NCBI GenBank assembly: GCA_023229765.1
Contig: JALNYO010000003.1
Coordinates: 90,749-154,748 of the forward strand
Reading direction: 5' to 3'
Source: Syntrophales bacterium
Lineage (GTDB): Bacteria; Desulfobacterota; Syntrophia; Syntrophales; UBA5619
DNA length: 64,000 bases
Within the stretch, counting starts at the first letter, position 1; each line of letters begins with the position of its first letter. Under the pieces are notes generated by a model that did not search any database, had not been told where the DNA came from, and was given only the letters and a program-made list of their open reading frames with translations. The translations under genes were made by a program, and so were the position numbers. This document shows positions 8,615 through 17,281 of the stretch, piece after piece.

Positions 8615-8668
8615 ATGAAAATCCCCCCATCCCCCCTTTACCAAAGGGGGGTAAGGGGGGATTTTCAT
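8615..8668. repeat. 54-bp G/C-tract inverted repeat (REP-like)
   Basis: The outer arms 8615-8628 and 8655-8668 are perfect 14-bp inverted repeats (ATGAAAATCCCCCC and its complement). The inner arms CCCCCCTTT and AAAGGGGGG (8631-8651) also pair, giving one long hairpin. It lies just upstream of yedF in the yedF-activase gap. Confidence 0.8.
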
Positions 8669-8686
8669 GCTTAGTTGAGCCGCTTA

Positions 8687-8703
8687 GGGCATGGGGGTTT
8701 ATA
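8687..8703. repeat. 17-bp repeat, copy 2 (GGGCATGGGGGTTTATA)
   Basis: Exact match to 7721-7737, here intergenic, 18 bp from the 54-bp palindrome. A separate short hairpin ACTGACC/GGTCAGT follows at 8755-8772. Confidence 0.7.
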
Positions 8704-8832
8704 CAGTACGGAACAATCACAATTTCTTTTTTCTTTCCACTGATTTTTGCTTCGACTGACCGGCGGGTCAGTGAATAACGGTTGTAAAATATCAAAAGGA
8801 ACGAAGAGACCCTCCTCCAATGGGGTGTGAAT

Positions 8833-9582
8833 CTATATATTTGCTGATGCGCTCAACGCGGCCCCGATAGCTCCCACAATCTGAGGGTCGGGTGGCACAA
8901 AAACGGGTCTGCCCATTTCGTTTTCGAGAATAATTCTCATGCAATCGTTCAGCGCAACGCCGCCGGCAAAAAATATTTCTCCCGGCGGCGCAATCCGTTT
9001 CAGGAGACCCGCCGAACGGCTGACGATAGCCTTGTGAATGCCCAGCGCCACCTCGTCGCGCATCGCGCCCTGTGAAGTCAGAGACACAACCTCGGATTCG
9101 GCAAAGACAGTGCACATGCTGTTGATCTTCACGGTTTTACCGGCTGAAAGAGCCGCCTTTGAGAATTCATCCAGTGTGAAACCGAGCGCAGTTGCCATGA
9201 CCTCAAGGAAACGGCCTGTCCCGGCAGCGCACTTGTCGTTCATTTCGAATTTATTCATCTGGCCTTTGTCATCCAGAGAAATGGCCTTCGTGTCCTGTCC
9301 TCCGATGTCAAGGATTGACCTGCAGCCGCCCGAAAAAAAGCGGGCGCCCAAGGCGAAGGCAGTGATCTCGGTGATCACCGGACAGTTAAGGTGTCCTCCG
9401 ATCAGATGGCGGCCGTATCCGGTGGCGGCGATGACATCGAAGGCAACGCCGTTCATAAGTTCCTGCGCCGTTTCCAGCGGGTTGTGCGACGTGACCGACT
9501 TACGGGAAAAGACAAGCTTGCCGTTTTCCAGCACGGCAAGCTTGATGGTTCGCGAGCCTATGTCAATTCCGGCGCATTTCAT
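8833..9582 (-). CDS. Acyl-CoA dehydratase activase (BadF/BcrA/HgdC type)
   Basis: A 249-residue ASKHA-fold ATPase. GIDIGSRTIKLAVL and DIGGQDTKAISL are its phosphate loops. NDKCAAGTGRFLEVMA and SMCTVFAESE carry the two cysteines that bridge a [4Fe-4S] cluster between subunits in known activases. FAGGVALNDCM is the adenosine loop. Such proteins use ATP to push low-potential electrons into a partner reductase. The start overlaps the stop of the upstream double-cubane gene by 4 bp, so the two are almost certainly a functional pair (YjiL/YjiM-like). Confidence 0.93.
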   Translation of the reverse strand: MKCAGIDIGSRTIKLAVLENGKLVFSRKSVTSHNPLETAQELMNGVAFDVIAATGYGRHLIGGHLNCPVITEITAFALGARFFSGGCRSILDIGGQDTKAISLDDKGQMNKFEMNDKCAAGTGRFLEVMATALGFTLDEFSKAALSAGKTVKINSMCTVFAESEVVSLTSQGAMRDEVALGIHKAIVSRSAGLLKRIAPPGEIFFAGGVALNDCMRIILENEMGRPVFVPPDPQIVGAIGAALSASANI

Positions 9583-10859
9583 TTTTTCTTCAACCGCTCG
9601 ACAAAGGCCTCAAGCCTTGTCTTTAGCTGTCCCGTGTCTTCCTGACTGTAATCCGTTTCCAGGCGCAGGGTCGGCACGCCCGATGTTTCCAGCTCTTTTT
9701 CCACAGGTCCGCTTTCCATGATGTAAGGCTGGCAGAATTGCAGGCTATAATGAATAACGCCATGCGACCCGAGTTTTTTCGTCATTTCCTTCATGTACTC
9801 GACCCGCGACGGGTTCGGCGTAAAAACAGCGCAGTCGATATTGAAATATCGTTCGGTGATTGAATCAAGGATATCTTCCACAGTGTTCCCCGTGGGCTCC
9901 GTCAGCCAGCGCACGCCGCGTTCGCCCACGCAGGATTCCTCGCCCACAATGACCGCGTTGCTTGCTTCAATCAGCATGGGCAGTTTCCAGTTGGGAACGG
10001 CCATGGGGCATCCGGAAACCAGCAGACGTGCTGTGCCCTTCGCGAAAACGCCGGCGCCTTTTTTTACGCGGTCTTCCAGTTCGTCGCAGAGTTTATTCAC
10101 CGAGTCGGTAAAGCGGATAGGGTCATCATAGAAAAACACCTGATTCACGAGCAAAGCGTCCAGACCGGATATCGGCGCCGGGTCGGCGGCGCGAATCGCG
10201 GCCAGTCTTTTCACGGCATTTCGTTTTGCATTAACGACTTCAATCCCCTTTTTCAGCGATTCAACGGTTATCTTTTTACCGCTTACCTCTTCAAGTTTTT
10301 CGATGAACTTGCGGTATTCTTCCTTCAGCAAAGCCTTGCCCATAGCGGTTTTCATCTGGGGCATGTCCATGATGTACAGGTCTTTGACCAGCGGAGCCAG
10401 AAGCTCATACGACTTTTTCTTGCCGTCGCAGGTAGTTTCTCCTACAATGACGTCGCTTGATTCCAGATAGGGACATACCTTCCCAAGCTTGAAGCCGAAA
10501 GCAGATTTGATGAGTGAGCATGTATTTCGGGGCAACAGCGTTTCGGCGCCCTCAAAATTGAATTCCGCCCCGGTGCATAATCCGACCGAAACTCCATCCA
10601 CCGCAAGAATCAACTCTTCGGGAACGAAAACGCAGAACGAACCTATTACTTTCCGGCCCTGCGCCTTCGCGTCCATAAGCTCCTTGATGCGCAGGCCATG
10701 CACTTCGCTCATGACGAAATCAAAGTACTTCATTCCCTCCGGGCGGTTCTTTTGCGAAAGAAAAATATTTGCATATGCCTCTCCAAGAACGGAAAGTAGC
10801 GCGTCATGACCCTTAAGATCAAGACCGAGTTCCGACCACATTTTTGTGTAATCCGACAT
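9579..10859 (-). CDS. Double-cubane-cluster anaerobic reductase (2-hydroxyacyl-CoA dehydratase D family)
   Basis: A 426-residue HgdB/FldC-like protein. Cysteines likely to bind iron-sulfur clusters are in GSFCVFVPEEL, GLCTGAEFNF, LPRNTCSLIKSAFG, GKVCPYLESSD and GETTCDGKKK. Only one reductase subunit gene accompanies the activase, and there is no second dehydratase subunit or CoA-transferase. That matches the single-subunit double-cubane protein (DCCP/YjiM) group rather than classical hydroxyacyl-CoA dehydratases. The physiological substrate is unknown. GGAGG lies six bases before the ATG. Confidence 0.88.
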   Translation of the reverse strand: MSDYTKMWSELGLDLKGHDALLSVLGEAYANIFLSQKNRPEGMKYFDFVMSEVHGLRIKELMDAKAQGRKVIGSFCVFVPEELILAVDGVSVGLCTGAEFNFEGAETLLPRNTCSLIKSAFGFKLGKVCPYLESSDVIVGETTCDGKKKSYELLAPLVKDLYIMDMPQMKTAMGKALLKEEYRKFIEKLEEVSGKKITVESLKKGIEVVNAKRNAVKRLAAIRAADPAPISGLDALLVNQVFFYDDPIRFTDSVNKLCDELEDRVKKGAGVFAKGTARLLVSGCPMAVPNWKLPMLIEASNAVIVGEESCVGERGVRWLTEPTGNTVEDILDSITERYFNIDCAVFTPNPSRVEYMKEMTKKLGSHGVIHYSLQFCQPYIMESGPVEKELETSGVPTLRLETDYSQEDTGQLKTRLEAFVERLKKK

Positions 10860-11384
10860 GTTATGCCTCCTGATAGTGTTTGAATAGTTGCTTATAATTA
10901 TTTATGTTCTGGCCATGGACAGCCGCCCTTTATTTGTTTTTTCTTTTTCATGAGAATGCCGTCCGCCCGGGATGGAAGGGAACAAGGTGAGAGGGGTCGC
11001 TCCCCATGTGGACAATCCAGCAGGGCAGAAGATAGACCGGCGCCTGAAGGGAAATATCCCTGATTTTTTGGGAAGGGTTCGATTTTTTTGAAGACAGGTT
11101 GACCAATGTTGCCTCCTGAATTAGTCATGCCGCGGTCTCCGCGGGTATGACCCTCAGGGGGACAAGCGGTCAGGGGGGAGAGACGGCAGAGCAGCGTTTT
11201 TCGGAGGACCGCCCGGGTCCTCTTTCAGCGCCTCATATTAATGGGTTGAATAATTTCAATAAATAAATCACGGATATCGCTCCAAATATTTACAAACTTC
11301 TACAATATTTCATGAGAGAAATAAGGGATGCAGGGCAATTTGTCAACTTTTTTGTTGCACAAGCAGCCGAACTGTCTGGAAAGG
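10860..11384. other. 525-bp gene-free region upstream of the double-cubane gene
   Basis: No convincing coding sequence. A 76-codon minus-strand frame (10898-11128) has no recognisable protein character. Contents seen: a hairpin GAGGACC/GGTCCTC at 11204-11222, a CCGCGG repeat pair near 11130-11145, and an AT-rich stretch near 11240-11330. It could be a long regulated leader for the reductase-activase transcript. I recognise no known riboswitch. Confidence 0.4.
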
Positions 11385-12092
11385 CTACTGTTTCAGCGCT
11401 TCCCTTATTTGTCTGGTCGTCTCCGGGCCTTCGAATATCTTCTCCATCGCCTCGGCAAGAACGCCGTTGATTTGATCCTCCAGCTTTCCCTCCGAGAAAA
11501 CAACGTGTTCCAGCGAGGAATTGCTTTCCGAACTGACGCGGTAGAAGATTTTTTTCTTTTGAACGTCCGCAAAAACAAGGCTGATCCGCGCCTTCGCGGA
11601 GTATTTTTTTATCGGTATGTTGTCCAGACAGGTGACGTCCAGTTCGTCGATGGCGCCGCCGATGAGGATGGTTCCCCAGCCCGGCAGAATAGTTTTTTCA
11701 CTCTGATCCCAGGCGGTCTTTTCCGGAGAGACATTGAACCCGGATTGCGTAAGCAGCTTGCGCAGGGCCTCGGCCACCGCGTCCGGCGCTTTGACGTATC
11801 TCGGCAGAACCGGGATGGAGGAGGCGCCGGAGCGAATTACCCGGCCGAGCAGCAGTGTGTCATCAATCTTTCTGCGATCAATGAAGTTTGCAACGGTAAC
11901 GCTGAATTTCCGACCATCCGTCACGGCAGGGACAAGCTGCTTGGTTGGCTGATAGCGCAGATCAACATTGTATATTTTCGGCGCACAGCCGGCGAGCAAC
12001 GTCATCCCGAGAAGGATGGCGAACAAAATAAAACTGCTTTTCCGGTTTTTATTGCCGGCAGCAGAAGCGGGGACATTATTATTGAGCATCAT
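11385..12092 (-). CDS. Lipoprotein, YajG-like
   Basis: About 235 residues from the ATG at 12092, which has GGAGG six bases upstream. An in-frame ATG at 12119 has no such signal. A hydrophobic segment ends in the lipobox LLAGC, so the mature protein is lipid-anchored. The body has alternating beta-type segments (FSVTVANFIDRR, ILIGGAIDELDV, ARISLVFADVQ) and a closing amphipathic helix. Layout and spacing resemble YajG-type periplasmic lipoproteins, but similarity is weak and the function is unknown. It stands alone between two gene-poor stretches. Confidence 0.75.
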   Translation of the reverse strand: MMLNNNVPASAAGNKNRKSSFILFAILLGMTLLAGCAPKIYNVDLRYQPTKQLVPAVTDGRKFSVTVANFIDRRKIDDTLLLGRVIRSGASSIPVLPRYVKAPDAVAEALRKLLTQSGFNVSPEKTAWDQSEKTILPGWGTILIGGAIDELDVTCLDNIPIKKYSAKARISLVFADVQKKKIFYRVSSESNSSLEHVVFSEGKLEDQINGVLAEAMEKIFEGPETTRQIREALKQ

Positions 12093-12651
12093 TCGTAACC
12101 TCCAGTTGCTTAAATTCATTCACTATCGGGATATCTTGTTCCTCTGTTTTTATGCGGGATAGAAAAAGGCTCCCATGACACATTCAACAATTTAAAAGGG
12201 GGGCGATACTGCCGATAATGGCAAGCCCGTATGTCCACGATTTCGGCAATCCGGCATGCCAGCGCGCCCATTAACGATACCTTCTTTGAAGGATTTACGG
12301 AAAGCGCGTTTCCGTTACGTCCAGGTATCCGATAAAAAAGGATTCCTCTATGGAAGTTAGACGTCGTGAAACGAGTCCGCCGTGGGCTATCCCGATGGGC
12401 CTTCCGCAAAACCCCATGTCTGTAGCAAGCAGCGAACTCGTTATAGGTAAAACGGGATTGGTTGTCAATACAAACTGTTCTTCTAATGAGCATGGAGCAT
12501 AGACATGCCTCACACTTAAAAATTCATGAAGACGCTTTTATTGTAGCTTTCAGCCCAATAATCAATAATCATAATCGCCAATCGAAATTCGTCCGTGATG
12601 AGGCGGCGAGCACAATTGTCGTGCTGATCATTCGATTTCTTTTGGGGTGCC
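12093..12651. other. 559-bp region without a convincing gene
   Basis: Minus-strand frames of 72 and 125 codons (12295-12513, 12116-12493) overlap each other in different frames. Neither has a recognisable motif or a ribosome binding site. The stretch may hold gene remnants. I see no clear promoter, terminator or repeat. Confidence 0.4.
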
Positions 12652-14055
12652 TCATTTCGCTATGAATTCAGGAGGCAAGTATTGATCCACCCCCTTTCTT
12701 CCAGATGGCATGAGATAAGCCAGCGGAATGGCGAGTAATAACCCGAGGCCAAAGCCGATGAAGACTGTCCGGAAACCCCGTGCGGGGGTGGAACTCAAAT
12801 GGAGGATGATGGTAATCAGCGAGATTCCGCACACCCCCCCGACGGATCGGAACATCCCCCGCAGCCCGGTTATTGTGGCCACCTTTTCAGGCATCAGTTC
12901 GATGCAGGCGTTGTTAGCGCCGGGCAGGAGAATTCCCAAACCAACTCCGGTCACCAGGATCAGGATGAGGAGGCTTTTGGTCGCCCCCAGATGGATGCCG
13001 AGGAGACTGAACAGCAGGAAACTCTGGTCGGCCAGGAGGAGCGTCGCCAAAGCGAGCAGGATCACGCCCAAGACGATGGGTCGCCTATAACCCCAGCGTT
13101 TGAGCAAGAAGCTGGCCATAGCCGAGGTGGAAATCATTCCGATCGAGCGGGGCGTGAGGATCATGCCGCTCGCCAGAACGGTCAATTTCTGCACCGAGAT
13201 GGCGTAGAGGGGGATGAACGCAAAGACTCCGAACACCCCGGCGCCGATGATCATGTTGAACAGGTTGGCCGCTAAAAAAGGTCTCGATTTCAACAAGGCC
13301 ATGTCAAGGATCGGGTTGGAGGCCTTCTTTTCCTGCCGGAAAAACAGATAGAGGGAAAAAACGCTGGCGCCTGCCCAGAGGGCTGCCCAAAAAAGAGAAA
13401 AAAGGGAGAAGTCCTCTGCAAAGTGGTTCAAACCCAACATCAGAAAGAGGATTGCACCAAAGAAAAATGCCGCTCCTGCTAAATCGATGTGGGGTTTGGC
13501 GGAAACCTTCCCATCGTGAAGCAGAATCGTGATTAGACTGATCAGCACAATGCCGATGGGCAGGTTGATGTAAAAGATGTGCCGCCAGGAATATTGGCTG
13601 ATGATCCAGCCTCCCAGATTCGGGCCGATGATGCCGCCGATAGGAAAGATGCTTGTGAACAAGCCGATGGCGCGTTCCCGGTTCTCGGGAAATTGATCGC
13701 TCACGATGCCCGCGGCTGTCGGGAGGAAACTCGCCCCCCCGATGCCCTGAAGGAACCTGAAGATTAGCAGGCTGTAGATGTTGGGCGCGAAACCGCAGGC
13801 AAGGGAGCTGACCGTAAAAAGAACAAGGGATGCCAGATAGACTTTTTTACGCCCATAGGCATCGCTCAGGATTCCCATCAGAGGCATAGAGCTCATCACC
13901 GCGAGGAGGTAGATCGAAACCGTCCAGCCCGCCCAGAGGACGTTGGTGTGCAGGTCCCGGATCAAGTGGGGGAAGGCCACCGCAACTGCTGTGCTGTCGA
14001 TGGAGTACATCAGAAGACCCAGCCCTGCCGAGCCGAAAATGAAGTAACGTTTCAT
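12652..14055 (-). CDS. MFS transporter, DHA2 (14-TM) drug-exporter type
   Basis: A 467-residue polytopic membrane protein with about fourteen helices. Family signatures are WAGWTVSIYLLAVMSSMPLMGILSDAYGRKKVYLASL (the loop 2-3 motif A region), FRFLQGIGGASFLPTAAGIVSDQFPENRERAIG, and the motif C-like PIGGIIGPNLGGWI. That matches the EmrB/QacA proton-drug antiporter family. No emrA/tolC partner or regulator is adjacent. Substrate unknown. Appears monocistronic. Confidence 0.92.
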   Translation of the reverse strand: MKRYFIFGSAGLGLLMYSIDSTAVAVAFPHLIRDLHTNVLWAGWTVSIYLLAVMSSMPLMGILSDAYGRKKVYLASLVLFTVSSLACGFAPNIYSLLIFRFLQGIGGASFLPTAAGIVSDQFPENRERAIGLFTSIFPIGGIIGPNLGGWIISQYSWRHIFYINLPIGIVLISLITILLHDGKVSAKPHIDLAGAAFFFGAILFLMLGLNHFAEDFSLFSLFWAALWAGASVFSLYLFFRQEKKASNPILDMALLKSRPFLAANLFNMIIGAGVFGVFAFIPLYAISVQKLTVLASGMILTPRSIGMISTSAMASFLLKRWGYRRPIVLGVILLALATLLLADQSFLLFSLLGIHLGATKSLLILILVTGVGLGILLPGANNACIELMPEKVATITGLRGMFRSVGGVCGISLITIILHLSSTPARGFRTVFIGFGLGLLLAIPLAYLMPSGRKGVDQYLPPEFIAK

Positions 14056-14081
14056 CGTAAAACCGCTTGCTCAAAATAAAG

Positions 14082-14107
14082 AAAAAAGCGCCAATTTGTT
14101 TTGGCGC
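14082..14107 (-). terminator. Rho-independent terminator, minus strand
   Basis: On the minus strand GCGCCAA (14107-14101) pairs with TTGGCGC (14094-14088) and is followed by TTTTTTC. It ends transcription arriving from the 14343-14522 side, before the MFS gene. Confidence 0.65.
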
Positions 14108-14342
14108 ACGAAGAACAGAGCCGCCCAGATCTTCGCAAATATTTGAGCTCATCCGCATCCCCCTTGTCAAGGCCAAAAGAACAGACCAAAAGATGGTGAT
14201 CGCCATTTACTTGCAATTGAAATGATGTAGGCCTGTCAACATCACTCTATGCTTGATTGCCGGAAGTTGTCCTTGTTCCCGCTCACCTGAAAAATCATCA
14301 TCCCGAAATTGCACGTTTCAACCCGAAAGCAACGCCCCAAGG

Positions 14343-14522
14343 CTATTTTTTCCGGTAAACGTTCAACCCGACCTTAGCCTCTTCATGCCCGTCAACAGAG
14401 ATATTTCCCTCTGTAGAGGCAATAATGACGGTTTTTCCTGACGATGACGGGCCAAAGTCTTTCGACAGATCAACTTTAATGGTAAGGACGTTGCCTTCAA
14501 CCTTCATCTCTACGTTCTTCAT
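14343..14522 (-). CDS. Small conserved protein of unknown function (59 aa)
   Basis: An ATG at 14522 preceded by AAGGAG opens a 59-codon frame beginning MKNVEMKVEGNVLTIKVDL and ending KVGLNVYRKK. It contains a central SSSGKTVIIASTEG stretch. I recall similar short proteins of the same pattern in many anaerobes, annotated only as hypothetical. The predicted fold is all-beta. It sits just upstream of the UPF0182 gene on the same strand, where minus-strand transcription would come from the UPF0182 end. Confidence 0.75.
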   Translation of the reverse strand: MKNVEMKVEGNVLTIKVDLSKDFGPSSSGKTVIIASTEGNISVDGHEEAKVGLNVYRKK

Positions 14523-14551
14523 GGGTCACTCCTTTTTTTAATATGATGTCG

Positions 14552-17281
14552 CTATTTTTTCTCCAGGTTCCTGAGAAGTTCGCCGGTTTTTTTCAGCTCC
14601 TCGCCGAATGCCCCCCAATTTCCCTGACGGAGCAATTCCTGCGCCTTCAGGAAATGGCCGAGCGCTTCAGCGGCGAGCTGCCGGTACGTCCTGTCGCTTG
14701 ATGCCCCCGGTTTAGTTGTTTCCGGGGATGCTTTTTTGTCCTTTGCCGCTCCTCCCCCGAAGATCTTCCGCAGGGCGGCATCGAGCGTCTCCTCCATGGC
14801 GATGTTGTTGCCGTTGGCGACGATTACCCGTTTGAGTTCCGGAAGCTGGCCGTTTTCGGCGGAGAGGTAGAGAGATTCAACATATAGTATTGATTTTTCG
14901 ATAGGAATAGCCAGCAGGCTGCCCCTGATGACGTTTGACCCCCGCTGATGCCAGAGGGAAAGCTGCTGCGAGATTACCGCGTCCTGATCAATTCGGGCCT
15001 CGATCTGGCTGGGGCCGTAAACGAGCTTCTGCTTCGGGAATTTATAGACGATTACCTTCCCGTAGTTGGGTTCATCGCAGCGGGCGGCCATCCAGGCGGA
15101 CATATTGTCTTTCAGACTGGGGGTAAAGGGCGACAGGAGGACAAACTCTTCTTTGGCGGCATCCGGGAGTTTCATGATTGTGTAGTAGGGATCCATGGCT
15201 TTGCTGTTCCCAGAGGTCTGTTTGCCGGGGATGGACCAAAGGTCTTCCTTGTTGTAGAATACCCGCGGGTCCTGCATGTGGTAGGCGCGGTACATGCGGG
15301 CCTGGATCGACATCATCCCCGCCGGATAGCGGATATGACTCCGCAGTTCCGCCGGCAGCTCGCTCAGCGGCTTGAAGACGCCCGGGAAAATCCGGCTGTA
15401 TGTTTTGAGGATCGGATCGGCCGGGTCGCTGATATAGAGATTGATTGTCCCATCATAAGCGTCCACGACGGCCTTCAGAGAATTGCGGATATAGTTTCCG
15501 ATAGCCGGGATCGGTTCCGAATAGGGAAAACGGTCGGTGGTCGTGTAGCCGTCAATAAACCACAATAGACGCCCCTCCGGCGAGATTACGAGATACGGGT
15601 CATCGTCAAAGCGGGCAAAAGGCGCAATCATCGCGGCCCTCTCCAGGACGTTGCGATGGTACAGGACGCGGCTTGCGGAGGTTATGTCGTCTGATAAAAG
15701 CATGGTGGCAGAGCCGAAACGGATTGCAAACAGGACCTTTTTGAAAAAGGAGAGGGGAACTCCCCCCTTGCCTTCGTAACGGTTGTAAACATTTTTATCG
15801 CCTACCGGATAGTCGAATTCAGGCGCCTTCGCCTTGACAAAAACGAAGTCGTTGGAGTTTTCTCCGAAATAAATCTCCGGGCGGGTGATGCGGATGGAGG
15901 CGGTTGCGACGGGCGGGATGTCTTTGATGAAAAAATCCGGGAGTCCCTCGGGGGAGATGCTGTTCACCGGGCCCATAACCGCCCCGTAGCCATGGGTGTA
16001 GGTCAGATGTTCGTTTACCCAGGTGCGGGAGGGGAGAGCCTTGTAGGAGATTTCCCGGGGGGACAGCATAACCTGCCGGTATTCGCCGTTGATAGTGTAC
16101 CGGTCGTTGTCAACGCCGGTAAATTTGTAATAGGTTCTCATTTCCTGAAGCTGACTGTAGGTTTGCAAGAGTGGCCCATGATTCCAGAGCCGGATGTTCT
16201 TGATGGTGAGGTTGTTGTTGATGATGTCCTGCGCCGTCAGGCTGTCCTCCGTGGAAAATTCCTTTTCTTCTATGTTGTCAAGGCCGTAGGCGAAACGGGT
16301 AAACCGGATGTTTTTTTCAAGATACGGGGTTTCGGCCGCAACCTCGTTCGGAATGACCTGGAATTTCTGCACCAGCGAGGGGTATATCCCCCGTCCCAGA
16401 AAGGAGACGGCGACTAAAAGAACAACTGCGGCTGCCGGAATCCGCCAGTCCGGGCGAAAGGCGTAGATGAGCATCGCCAGACCGGCGAGCGCGTAGAGAA
16501 TCATCATCAGCTTGAGAATCCACACCTGTGTGGTTACGTCTGTGTAGCCGGGGCCGAAGACTACCCCCCGTTTGGCGAAGAGAAGTTCATTCAGGTCAAG
16601 CCAGGCGCCGAATATTCCCCAGAAAAAAAAGACGGCGACAAGCAGCGAAAGATGGGTGCGGGCCGCTGGGGATATGCGCCAGATGCGCGGCGGAATGAAG
16701 AGGAACGATTTGCGCAGCAGGTAGAGGAAGCCGGTCGCAGCGATTGTCAGGATGAGAATGAAACTCAACCAGCCCTTTATGTAAAGCAGCAGGGGAAGTT
16801 GAAAGACATAGAAGCTTATGTCTTTTTCGAAAAGTGGGTCGGAAAGGCCGAAGGGGGAGGCATTCAGAAAGAGCAGCAGGTTTTCCGATTGGGCGGCGCC
16901 GTTGAGTGCGGCAAAAATGGCCAGCAGCAGGGCGCCGGACAAAAGCAGCGCCTTCAGAGCGCCAGCTTCAATATCCCGGAAGGGGAGGGGAAAGCCGCCG
17001 GCGGGATCGGCAAAAAGGGGTTTTTCCGAGAGGCGCAGCGCGACTCTGAAATTTATATAAACGATGAGGAAGAAAATGATCCCGAAGATTGCCCCGGCCT
17101 TGAGCTTTGCCAGTATGGTTACGCTGAATACCGTCTGATAGCCGACTTCCTGAAACCAGAGCCAATCGGTTACAAGCGAGATAATCTTTGTCAACAGCAG
17201 GAATAAGACCATGGCGGCGACAACCACAGCGATCCCTATCTTCTGCCCGGATTGCTGACTGGAGGTGCTAATTGGAGTCAT
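14552..17281 (-). CDS. UPF0182 family membrane protein
   Basis: A 909-residue protein. About seven membrane helices lie in the first 310 residues (e.g. IGIAVVVAAMVLFLLLTKII), then a very large extracytoplasmic region with TYTHGYGAVMGPVN and RLLWFIDGYTTTDRFPYS, which are hallmarks of UPF0182. The tail has an alanine/lysine-rich linker and a short helical end. The family function is unknown. Its start overlaps the stop of the radical SAM gene by 4 bp, indicating one transcript. Confidence 0.93.
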   Translation of the reverse strand: MTPISTSSQQSGQKIGIAVVVAAMVLFLLLTKIISLVTDWLWFQEVGYQTVFSVTILAKLKAGAIFGIIFFLIVYINFRVALRLSEKPLFADPAGGFPLPFRDIEAGALKALLLSGALLLAIFAALNGAAQSENLLLFLNASPFGLSDPLFEKDISFYVFQLPLLLYIKGWLSFILILTIAATGFLYLLRKSFLFIPPRIWRISPAARTHLSLLVAVFFFWGIFGAWLDLNELLFAKRGVVFGPGYTDVTTQVWILKLMMILYALAGLAMLIYAFRPDWRIPAAAVVLLVAVSFLGRGIYPSLVQKFQVIPNEVAAETPYLEKNIRFTRFAYGLDNIEEKEFSTEDSLTAQDIINNNLTIKNIRLWNHGPLLQTYSQLQEMRTYYKFTGVDNDRYTINGEYRQVMLSPREISYKALPSRTWVNEHLTYTHGYGAVMGPVNSISPEGLPDFFIKDIPPVATASIRITRPEIYFGENSNDFVFVKAKAPEFDYPVGDKNVYNRYEGKGGVPLSFFKKVLFAIRFGSATMLLSDDITSASRVLYHRNVLERAAMIAPFARFDDDPYLVISPEGRLLWFIDGYTTTDRFPYSEPIPAIGNYIRNSLKAVVDAYDGTINLYISDPADPILKTYSRIFPGVFKPLSELPAELRSHIRYPAGMMSIQARMYRAYHMQDPRVFYNKEDLWSIPGKQTSGNSKAMDPYYTIMKLPDAAKEEFVLLSPFTPSLKDNMSAWMAARCDEPNYGKVIVYKFPKQKLVYGPSQIEARIDQDAVISQQLSLWHQRGSNVIRGSLLAIPIEKSILYVESLYLSAENGQLPELKRVIVANGNNIAMEETLDAALRKIFGGGAAKDKKASPETTKPGASSDRTYRQLAAEALGHFLKAQELLRQGNWGAFGEELKKTGELLRNLEKK

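Noticed and set aside
10898..11128. 76-codon minus-strand frame
   Set aside because: Low-complexity, no family character and no conserved neighbours. Treated as non-coding leader.
12116..12513. Overlapping minus-strand frames of 125 and 72 codons
   Set aside because: Different frames over the same DNA, no ribosome binding site, no recognisable domain.
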